A stretch of 64,000 nucleotides of DNA. Source: Populus alba (taxonomy: Eukaryota > Streptophyta > Magnoliopsida > Malpighiales > Salicaceae). Where the stretch lies: assembly GCF_005239225.2 (NCBI RefSeq), contig NC_133284.1, positions 50,562,697 to 50,626,696 on the forward strand, in the 5' to 3' direction. The position numbers were made by a program, and so were the translations under genes. The notes below the pieces were generated by a model. It was not told the DNA's origin and did no database searches. It worked only from the letters and a program-made list of their open reading frames with translations. Positions 55,794 through 64,000 of this stretch are shown here, one piece after another (the stretch's first letter is position 1; each line of letters starts with the position of its first letter).

Positions 55794-56517
55794 TGTCACA
55801 CCCGACATCGCGGCGGCCCTAAAAAATAATTCTTAAGAATTATTTATGGAAAAAGAACAGATTCTGGCATCCGGTTCTTTTAGGAAAAAATGTCTTGTTT
55901 AAGGAGTCGCCACCTGGTATTATGGTCACTAGGAACCCTAACTGGTCAACAGAGATTCTATAACTCGGGATTGGTTACGTAAAAGGGAAGATATTATCAC
56001 CCCTTAAACGTTCTGCCTAAGGTAGACTGCATTGTTGGTTTTGTCTTAAATTGCTAAATATTTATTAATTTATGCTGTGATGATTTGTCTATAATATTCC
56101 TGACTCTGGCGCTAGTGAATATTCGAGCTCGAATAATTCCAACTCTGGCGTTGGTAAAAATTCGTAGCTACGACAAAAAATAGATCAATATATTTTATTC
56201 CCTACACTACCGCCAGTGAATAAATAAATAAAAAATAAATTTATTTTTTTTACGCATGCACACTTTTTTTATTTTTCTAGCTAAACAAAATAAAAATACA
56301 ACGAATAAAAATAATATAAATTTAAACCGGTATTTTTATTCCTAACTCTGGCGTCAGTGAATAAACCAATAAATTTACATTATTTTTTATTTATGCATAC
56401 ACATTTTATTTATTTATTTATTTTATTTATTTTTTCTATTTTATTATTATTTTTTTTTATTTTTGGGCTGGGCCCAACTCAGCCCACATGGGCTGGGCTG
56501 GACCCAGCCAGCCCGAC

Positions 56518-56642
56518 CCGGGTCACTGGCCCAAGCCAGTGACCCGGCTAAAAAGAGATGCACGCGTGAAACAAATTCACGCGTGCATCAACAGTGCGAA
56601 GGTAATTAAATTACCTTCGCACTGTTCAAACGATATTTGAAC
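56518..56642. other. Cluster of four hairpin-forming inverted repeats
   Basis: Perfect stems in a row: 13 bases at 56518-56530/56535-56547 (CCGGGTCACTGGC, loop 4); 14 bases at 56557-56570/56576-56589 (GATGCACGCGTGAA, loop 5); 18 bases at 56590-56607/56609-56626 (AACAGTGCGAAGGTAATT, spacer 1); 7 bases at 56624-56630/56636-56642 (GTTCAAA, loop 5). They lie inside the LTR. Confidence 0.95.
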
Positions 56643-57464
56643 ACCGAAGAACCAAAAAAAATGGAAACGGGCGCACCTGTTTCTGGCGATTGAAGAAGGC
56701 TGCAACGCTGATGTGGCTACTTTGATTCGGCTGCTTTCTGTTTCTGGCGATGCTGAGGAAGGTTGCAACACCGGTGTTGGTTCGACTGCTTTTTGTCAAT
56801 AACCAATGGTTCGGTGATCAATTAGTTTCTTGCAGGGACGAAAACAGGGTTGATCCGTGATCCTCTGCCTTTCTCTCCTTTTCTGGGTATATTTGTTTTG
56901 ACAAAAACTGGTTTCTTGCAGGGACGAAATCTGGGTTGATGTTTCTATTCTTCTCCGTATTTTCTTTTCTGGTTGTGTTTTGTTTGCTTTGTTTTTCTTT
57001 TGGTTAATTGCTCTGTTTTTCTGGCTTTTTTTGTTGTTGTCGGGTGCTGTGAGTTGCTCTGTTTCTGGGTTAATCTCCTTGTGTTTTTTTTTCGGGTTTT
57101 TCTTTCTCTGTATCCTCTCCTGGGTATTTTTTTTCTGTGATTTCTTCCTCCCTTTTCTGGGTTTATTCTTCGTTCAATCCCCCCCTTTTCTTCGTTGTTT
57201 TCTCTAGTTTTATAGCCACAGAATTCCACCGTTACCAAGTAATTAATCGACTGTTATTGCAGGAGTAATGGTGGCGGCCGGCAGCTGAAACGTTGAAGAA
57301 GATGAACAGTGCTGTGTTCAATGGCCATTTGCATTTTGGTCCTTGGAATTCTGAAATCGTGCAATCAAGCCCCTGGATAAAATTTAAATTTGGACCCCTT
57401 TATTTCGGCGCTTTTCCAATGTAGTCCTTGGATTTTTAATTTCGAAATTTGAACCCCAAGCCTT

Positions 57465-57830
57465 AATAGTTCTTCAATTAAGCCCCTGAATAAGTTAATT
57501 TAATTAAATCCAAAGTCCAATTAAGTCTAAAACTTATCCATTCTCTAATTAAACCCCTGATTGAATTCATAAAATTAATTACAAGCTTAATTAAGTCTCC
57601 AAACTTATCAATTCTTCAATTAAACCCTTAACTGGATTAATTAAATTAATTCCAAGCTTAATTAAGTCTCAAAACTTATTAATTCTCCAATTAAATCCTT
57701 GATTGGATGAATTAACTTAATTTCAAGCTTAATTAAGTCTAAAAATTTATCAATTCTCCAGTTAAACCCTTAATTAGATTAAATAAATTAATTCCAAGCT
57801 TAATTAGATTAATTCTAAAAGTTTAATTAA
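57465..57830. repeat. 71-base tandem repeat in LTR
   Basis: AAGCTTAATTA recurs near 57583, 57654, 57725 and 57796; the unit also carries TTATCAATTCT and AATTAAACCC. About five diverged copies. Non-coding. Confidence 0.88.
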
Positions 57831-58010
57831 ACTCCAAAAACTTCCAATCATATTGCCCTTAACCCAAATTTTAATTCATTCTTTCATTTATTTCATTTTA
57901 CTTCTTTTTTCATCATCATTATTATTTTTTCCTTAATTTTTTATCCTTTTCAATAAATAAAATAATAATCATAATAAAAATAAAAATGATAAAAAAATTG
58001 GGTTATGACA

Positions 58011-58021
58011 GTTGCCCCCTC
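58011..58021 (-). other. Polypurine tract of the large Gypsy element
   Basis: Minus strand AGGGGGCAAC next to the LTR start TGTCATAACCC; the position fits plus-strand priming. Confidence 0.8.
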
Positions 58022-58222
58022 TTTATAATATTTACTATGCAAAGATATTGGAAAATTTCATTTTCTTTTATCTTTATGTAGTTAATTTATAAAGAAAAGT
58101 AGATAGAGAAAGAACCCTTTTTTTTTTTCTTTTTTTCTTGCAAACATAGAAAACAGTAGATTGACACATGACCTTTATAGAGAGATGTAGAAATCAAGAA
58201 ACAAGTCATTTGGAAGACGACC

Positions 58223-58254
<32 letters not shown>

Positions 58255-58329
58255 TTTTTTTTTAGAAGTGGTCTCATTATGATGGGTGACCTACCCAAGT
58301 AAAAAAAAAATAAAAAAATAATAAAAATG
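58022..58329. other. Internal spacer with homopolymer tracts
   Basis: Long T-runs near 58119-58139 and 58228-58262. No coding content. Confidence 0.5.
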
Positions 58330-60230
58330 AGGGCTCAAAGGCGCACTCAAAAGAATGTGAGGGCTCAAAGGCACTCGAAAAGAAAAACAAGTACTCAAAG
58401 GCACTCCAAAAGGAAAGCGAGTGCTCAAAGGCACTCAAAGAGAAAAACGAGTGCTCAAAGGCACTCAAAAAGGAAAGCGAGCGCTCAAAGGTGCTCGAAA
58501 AAGGAAAGTGAGTGCTCAAAGGCACTTCTAGAAAAAAATGAGTGGTCAAAGGCGCTCCAAGAAGAAAATGAGTGCTCAAAGGCACTTGAAGGGGAAAGCG
58601 AGTGCTCAAAGGCACTAGTGCTCAGAAGCACTTGAAGGGGTAAGCGAGTGCTCAGAGGCACTTGAAGGGAAAAGCGAGTGCTCAGAGGCACTGGTGGTCA
58701 GAGGCACTTGAAGGCGAAAGCGAGTGCTCAGAGGCACTGGTGCTCAGAGGCACTTGAAGGGAAAAGCGAGTGCTCAGAGGCACTGGTGCTCAGAGGCACT
58801 TGAAGGCGAAAGCGAGTGCTCAGAGGCACTGGTGCTCAGAGGCACTTGAAGGGAAAAGCGAGTGCTCAGAGGCACTGGTGCTCAAAGGCACTTCAAGGGG
58901 AAGCGAGTGCTCAGAGGCACTGGTGCTCAAAGGCACTTGAAGGGAAAAGTGAGTGCTCAGAGGCACTGGTGCTCAAAGGCACTTGAAGGGAAAAGCAAGT
59001 GCTCAGAGGCACTGGTGCTCAGAGGCACTGGTGCTCACAGGCACTTGAAGGGAAAAACGAGTGCTCACAGGCACTGGTGCTCAAAGGCACTTGAAGGGAA
59101 AGGGAGTGCTCAGAGGCACTGGTGCTCAAAGGCACTTGAAGGGAAAAGTGAGTGCTCAGAGGCACTTGAAGGGAAAAGCGAGTGCTCAGAGGTACTAGTG
59201 CTCAAAGGCACTTGAAGAGAAAAGCGAGTGCTCAGAGGCACTAGTGCTCAAAGGCACTTCAAGGGGAAGCGAGTGCTCAGAGGCACTGGTGCTCAGAGGC
59301 ACTGGTGCTCACAGGCACTTGAAGGGAAAAACGAGTGCTCAAAGGCACTGGTGCTCAAAGGCACTGGTGCTCAAAGGCACTGGTGCTCAAAGGCACTTGA
59401 AGGGAAAGGGAGTGCTCAGAGGCACTGGTGCTCAAAGGCACTTGAAGGGAAATGTGAGTGCTCAGAGGCACTTGAAGGGAAAAGCGAGTGCTCAGAGGTA
59501 CTAGTGCTCAAAGGCACTTGAAGAGAAAAGCGAGTGCTCAGAGGCACTAGTGCTCAAAGGCACTTCAAGGGGAAGCGAGTGCTCAGAGGCACTGGTGCTC
59601 AAAGGCACTTGAAGGGAAAAGTGAGTGCTCAGAGGCACTGGTGCTCAGAGGCACTGGTGCTCAAAGGCACTTGAAGGGAAAAACGAGTGCTTAAAGGCAC
59701 TGGTGCTCAAAGGCACTTGAAGGGAAAGGGAGTGCTCAGAGGCACTGGTGCTCAAAGGCACTTGAAGGGAAAAGTGAGTGCTCAGAGGCACTTGAAGGGA
59801 AAAGCGAGTGCTCAGAGGCACTAGTGCTCAAAGGCACTTGAAGAGAAAAGTGAGTGCTCAGAGGCACTGGTGTTCAAAGGCACTTGAAGGGAAAAGCGAG
59901 TGCTCAGAGGCACTGGTGCTCAAAGGCACTTAAAGAGGAAGCGAGTGCTCAGAGGCACTGGTGCTCAAAGGCACTTGAAGGGGAAGTGAGTGCTCAAAGG
60001 CGCTCGAAGAGGCAAACGAGTGCTCAAAGGCGCTCGAAGAGGAAAGGGAGTGCTCAAAGGCACTCGAAGAGGAAAACGAGGGCTCAGAGGCACTCAAAAA
60101 GGAAGGCGAGTGCTTAAAGGCATTCGAAGGAGAAGGCAAGTGCTCAAAGGCACTTGAAGAAGAAAGTGAGGGCTCAAAGGCGCTCCAAGAAGAAAACGAG
60201 TGCTCAAAGGCACTCTAAGAGGAAAGCGCA
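58330..60230. repeat. Minisatellite, about 80 copies of a 16-base core
   Basis: About 1.9 kb built on the core AGTGCTCARAGGCACT, usually spaced by TGAAGGGAAAAGCG to give a 30-base unit, or joined directly to a second core to give a 46-base unit. I count close to 80 cores by eye. The core is itself an inverted repeat (AGTGC six bases apart from GCACT). Larger blocks are also repeated: CTTCAAGGGGAAGCGAG occurs at 58891, 59257 and 59563. The outer units (before 58560 and after 60000) are more diverged than the central ones. Open frames through it exist only because of the repeat. Confidence 0.96.
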
Positions 60231-62499
60231 GAGATTTTTCTAGATGGCCTAATTCTCATGGGCGGCTTGCCCGGGATGAAAAAATTTTCAACAACAATTT
60301 CAATCTTTGGCCATTTCAAGTTGGCCTTCCACTCGATGGATTCCGTTGGAATTTTCTCTAATGAGATTTGCAAAACTCATTGTCCAATGTCTCAAAGTTT
60401 AGATGATATGCATGCATCTTTACCTGATTTGAAATATAGACCCCCATTTCTTCTTAATCTTCTTGTTGCTTGACTGATGAGGACTTGCTACCTCTGATTT
60501 GGGTCATTTTTATCGCTTGGCTTCTAGCCCACTCGAGTTGGCCCATGTAAGTCTATTTCCAGATTTATTTGCACAACTTAGCATTTGTGGTGCCCATCAT
60601 GACCCACTTGCTTGCTAAAGATTTCTGACTCGTCAAATAATTTGAGAGGACTTTATTCATTGCCCCTCGCTTCACTGATAAAACACATTCGTGTCACTTG
60701 CTGAAACGAGCAAATTGTCTTTCGTAACTAAAATGCCCCCTTGTCTTGTTTGTAGGAAATATCCTCTCTTTTTTCTAGAAGAGAAAATACAATGTTGCCC
60801 CCTTGTACTGGTCATTGCCTCCAAGTGTGCTTTGCCATCGACTTAGACAAATAATGGTTTTAAAAGACCATTCTCATATCTCTTTTGGTTTCATTTCGGT
60901 GAAGGAATATGGGGTCTAGAATGAATCTTGAAATCTTGATCTGCATTTTAAAAAACAAAAATTATTTCGATGTGAATCTAAAACAATTTGCTTTTGAAAT
61001 CTTGCAACTCCTTGGCTATTTTCTTTCTTGGAAAAAGAGGTTATTTGCTCTTGTTTTTGGCAATGAGATCTTCAGTCATGAGATGACCTTTTGTTTCAAA
61101 GTGAAGGGCTCGAGAAAAAGCTCGAGGTTTTATATGAGAAAAATTTGTCTCTTTTTGAATCATTCATTTTTATCAACATGAATAATAATGAGTAGTTTAT
61201 TCTTGATGTCATGAATCTTATGAAAAAAGTATTCTTTGCATTTGGAGAGCATTGTTTATTGTTCTAGGTTGCTTGCTTACTTGATTAGAAAGGACTTTTA
61301 CATGCACGTAATGTAGGCTGTGGTTCTTGGTTATGAAAGAAAAGGATTCATAAGGCTCAAAGAGTGTTTCAGGGTTTCAAAGACCGAGGATCACTATCAA
61401 TAGTTTGACTCTTGACGTCATTCACATTTTCTTTTGCCGCTATTCTTTGATTTGCTGCTTCTTTTCTTTTTATGGCTTTGCTAGGACATACTCATTTTAT
61501 TTTGGATGTCACCCTTTTTTAGTGATTTGGGCATGCCCCCCTAGCTTTTGAGTTTCTTGGGCTCTTTATGCCTTTTTGGCTTTCTTGCAGCGTTTTCTAT
61601 TTTCTCATTGAATTTTCTCTTGCCCCCCAGTGTGGGGTGTGATCCTAGTCGGGATTTTTTCATGAAAGAAAAATTATTCAGGCTCAAAAAGGGATCGCAA
61701 GGGATATACTTATTTCAGAACGTGAAAGGAATAACAAATATGGCCTTTCCTCATTTCAAGCACAAGCAGTTAAAATCAATAAACTTTGACCTCATCCAGT
61801 ATGATTGTTTGGTCTTTGCAAAGATGCATTTCATGAGTCATGAGTAAAGAGTTCACTACATACCATTATTCATACATTTAAAAACACACGATTCAAGAGT
61901 ATAGGGTAAGGGTGTTTATTCATTTTTTTCTTTTTTCTTTTCTTTTTTTCTTTTTTTTTGGTTTATAATTTAGTCACCTCAATGATGGAGTTGCTTGATT
62001 CAATTGTCATTCTATAAGTAGAATGTTAAAAATATCATTTTTGAAAGAACATCAAATTATTTTTTTGAAATCAAAATACCAGATCAATTTTTCAGAACTC
62101 TAATAGGGAAATGGATTTAGGTATAAGAGATGAATTGCATCTATGAGATCACGCGAGGCTTCAAAGGGGTATTCATGAGTTCTTATAAAAAAACTCTCTT
62201 AAGGAGATGAATAATGCTTGGTCGCAAACATGATTGAACGAGAAACTCATTATTTCATTGAAACTTTGGAAAAGCAGTTTAACAACAAAGAACTTATGTC
62301 AACATGAGTACTGGCATGATAACACAAACGGGGCTAAAAATTTAGTGATCCTTCATTGGAATTTTTGGAATCATTCATTCTCCTTGACAAAGGCATCTTT
62401 TAGACACTTAATTGCAGTCGCATGCAGACCATTCTCGACCTACTATCACCATAGCTTTATCTTCAAAATAGTTGATTTCTGGGAGTCGGTGTGAAGGAA
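60231..62499. other. Internal spacer of the Gypsy element, no pol
   Basis: I see no reverse transcriptase, protease or integrase motif on either strand. Several TTGCCCCC/TGCCCCC phrases (for example near 60660, 60731, 60796 and 61622) recur. Short open frames (60258-60473, 60909-61181, 61548-61847) have no recognisable domain and are probably chance. Confidence 0.6.
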
Positions 62500-63549
62500 T
62501 TAGCTATAGGAACGATAAGTGTCTTGGCAACCACCTTCAGTGAAACCGTTCTTCTTAGTCGGGTTAGCAATCTTACCTAACCCAATGGCTTGTTCAATCC
62601 TCTCAGCTATAATAACCAGGTCAGTGAAATGTTGTGCAGAGCTTCTAACCAAGTATTCAAAGTACGGAGCTTTAAATGTATTGGAAAATAAACTGATCAT
62701 CTCTTTTTCCAACATGAGAGGATTAACTTGTGCAGCTACCTCGCTCCATCTCCGGGCATATTCTCTTATGGATTCCTTGTTGTTCTTCTCCATAGCTTGC
62801 AAGCTTAACCGATCAGGACCCACGTCTATATTGAACTTATATTGCCTCATGAAGGCATCAACTAAGTCCTTCCATTTTTTAACCTTGGTATTGTCCAACC
62901 GCATATACCAAGTGAGGGCAGCATCACTTAAGCTGTCTTGAAAAAAATGAATTAGCAGTTTCTCATCATCAACCACCTCAGCCATTTTGTTGCAGTATGC
63001 TTTGAGATGAGTCATAGGGCATTGGGTTCCCGTATATTTGACAAATTCTGGTACTCTAAACTTTTTGGGAATGACAACGTTGGGCACCAAACACATATTG
63101 ACAGCTTTCACCAGGTCACACAAATGGTTTCCCTCAACTGCCCTTATCCTCTCTTCTAGGGCGGTCCATTTTTCCAAACCCTTTTCTCTTACCATCTTGC
63201 CCTTTTGAGATTCTTTCTCGATAGAATCAATGGTAAACGGAATTCTTGAGGGGTATGCTGGTTGGAAATGCATAGCTTGTTGAAATTCAGATGACACCTT
63301 ATTTGCCCCCAGATTCTGTGGATCAAAATGAGTTACATGCATATCCTCAGGTTGAGCTATTTGTGTTGCTTTTCCGGATTTATCTCTCAAGGCCTGCTCG
63401 AGTAGACTAGTAAGCCTTGCAACTTCTTCCTTAAGATTGTCCACCTCTTTTTGATGATGGGCTTCCAACTGGGCTCTTTCTTCGTTTTCCATTTGTCCTT
63501 TTCTTGAACGAGTGTTATAAATGAGTTTTAATGGGGACCTATATTTCAA
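62500..63549 (-). CDS. Gypsy gag protein (349 aa)
   Basis: Capsid-type gag of a Gypsy element. The first ATG is 63549-63547; a second in-frame ATG at 63492 (MENEERAQLEAHH) precedes a predicted coiled coil (LKEEVARLTSLLEQAL) and could be the true start. The core retrotransposon-gag domain lies at about 165-310: IPKKFRVPEFVKYTGTQCP, THLKAYCNKM, LIHFFQDSLSDAALTWYMRL, WKDLVDAFMRQYKFN and YARRWSEVAAQVNP. It ends shortly after, at TAG 62502-62500, with no zinc knuckle, which suggests truncation or a separate-gag design. No pol follows downstream on this strand. The frame is intact, so gag protein could be made. Confidence 0.88.
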   Translation of the reverse strand: MKYRSPLKLIYNTRSRKGQMENEERAQLEAHHQKEVDNLKEEVARLTSLLEQALRDKSGKATQIAQPEDMHVTHFDPQNLGANKVSSEFQQAMHFQPAYPSRIPFTIDSIEKESQKGKMVREKGLEKWTALEERIRAVEGNHLCDLVKAVNMCLVPNVVIPKKFRVPEFVKYTGTQCPMTHLKAYCNKMAEVVDDEKLLIHFFQDSLSDAALTWYMRLDNTKVKKWKDLVDAFMRQYKFNIDVGPDRLSLQAMEKNNKESIREYARRWSEVAAQVNPLMLEKEMISLFSNTFKAPYFEYLVRSSAQHFTDLVIIAERIEQAIGLGKIANPTKKNGFTEGGCQDTYRSYS

Positions 63550-64000
63550 CCTGATAAATGTAAATCATGCAATTATGCAAAAATGCTAAAGCAATAAAAA
63601 AATACGTATGAAATGCGAACTTGCCCTTCACGGGGTGACAACCTAATAGAAAGATCCTAATTATTGAGTGCATCAAAGGGTTGGTCATTATCTAGTTTCA
63701 AAGGGTCTCTCGCATGCTCAGTGATCGTCCATGAAAGGTCGATATGAGGCTTACAAGTAGTGTGAAGATAGAGGCCCTGAGTAATATCAGTTTGGCATAT
63801 CCACCACTTCCAAGTAAACAATCAAGCGAGAGTTGGATGGTTTCACGAGTCTTACCCAGGCTAAAGCCATTGGGGTACCGTTACTTTCCCACTTATCCTA
63901 GGTTGTAAAGTGTGTGCTCTCAAAGTGATGCATGACAACATAAACAAGGATGCATGCTAAAGCAGTAAATGCAGGAAAAATAAACAAATAAGCACAACAA
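63550..64000 (-). other. Leader region upstream of gag
   Basis: Non-coding sequence between gag and the expected 5' LTR beyond the window. No primer binding site (TGGTATCAGAG type or other) was found within the window. Confidence 0.5.

Larger units (their letters stand above)
55794..58010 (-). repeat. 3' LTR of the large Gypsy element (2217 bases)
   Basis: Plus strand TGTCACACCCGACATCG...GGGTTATGACA; on the minus strand it starts TGTCATAACCC, a common Gypsy LTR start. Contents in plus-strand order: a GAGTCGCCACCTGGTATTAT block (55912); ACTCTGGCG repeats (56104-56370); a hairpin cluster (56518-56642); a 60-base repeat starting TGTTTCTGGCGAT at 56679 and 56739; an 86-base repeat starting GTTTCTTGCAGGGACGAAA at 56825 and 56911; a T-rich tract (56940-57210); and a 71-base tandem repeat (57465-57830). 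The right LTR is outside the window, so identity and target duplication cannot be checked. Confidence 0.87.
55794..64000 (-). mobile_element. Large minus-strand Gypsy element, gag only (runs off window)
   Basis: 3' portion of a large LTR element: complete 3' LTR (55794-58010), abutting polypurine tract, about 4.5 kb of non-coding internal DNA holding a long minisatellite, then gag (62500-63549). The expected protease, reverse transcriptase, RNase H and integrase are missing between gag and the 3' LTR, where pol would normally lie. The 5' LTR is beyond 64000. Gag style and LTR size suggest the Tat/Ogre-like side of Gypsy (inference). It would need enzymes in trans. A relative is the solo LTR at 28340-30722. 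Confidence 0.88.

Noticed and set aside
56945..57238. 97-residue Lys/Arg-rich minus-strand frame
   Set aside because: Mirror of a T/C-rich tract in the LTR; low complexity.
58327..60139. Several 70-117-residue frames with Cys/Ser/Lys repeats on both strands
   Set aside because: Products of the minisatellite period being open in many frames; no evidence for translation.
58330..60230. Possible CRISPR-like array
   Set aside because: Units are contiguous variants with no unique spacers and the genome is a plant; it is a minisatellite.

Overview
This is plant nuclear DNA. It is AT-rich, spliced and dense with LTR retrotransposons. The CC-NBS-LRR (CNL) resistance gene looks like the RPS5/At4g27190-like group that is abundant in poplar (Populus, Salicaceae); that genus call is recognition by eye, not a search result. 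I see no bacterial genes, rRNA, tRNA or CRISPR array. The only non-transposon protein-coding gene family is the CNL family, present as one near-complete gene (38344-43801) and one 3' pseudogene copy (1894-10335).

Layout. (1) 1-1894: truncated Ty3/Gypsy pol, fused directly to an LRR gene remnant. (2) 1894-10335: CNL pseudogene 'unit A', split by a young, apparently intact Ty1/Copia element (4070-9113, TSD CTTCA). (3) 10991-16236: a second Copia element on the minus strand (TSD GATTA), with broken coding but near-identical LTRs. (4) 16237-28339: non-coding, internally tandemly repeated DNA. (5) 28340-30722: solo LTR of a large Gypsy element (TSD GTCAA). (6) 30723-38343: non-coding DNA with tandem duplications that include the CNL promoter region. 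(7) 38344-43801: CNL 'unit B', four exons and phase-consistent splice sites, but two +1 frameshifts. (8) 44047-48254: a young non-autonomous Gypsy element (TSD GTGAA). (9) 48255-55793: non-coding DNA that duplicates 10336-10990 and 17361-27236. (10) 55794-64000: the left part of a large minus-strand Gypsy element with a 2.2 kb LTR, about 80 copies of a minisatellite core, a gag ORF and no pol. It runs off the window.

The overall architecture is a tandem segmental duplication. Unit A (about 1894-27236) and unit B (about 40541-55793) share the LRR exons, 3' flank and several kilobases of downstream DNA. Every complete LTR element found in the paired part of one unit is missing from the matching place in the other. 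Paralogous empty sites therefore confirm three insertions independently of the TSDs. Three insertions have LTR pairs differing by one base each, which suggests a recent burst.

I found no clearly new defence or enzymatic system. The most unusual signals are the gag-only Gypsy with a self-complementary minisatellite and a run of hairpins in its LTR, the coding-dead but LTR-young elements (evidence for mobilisation in trans), and the paired single-base insertions that break an otherwise perfectly phased CNL gene.
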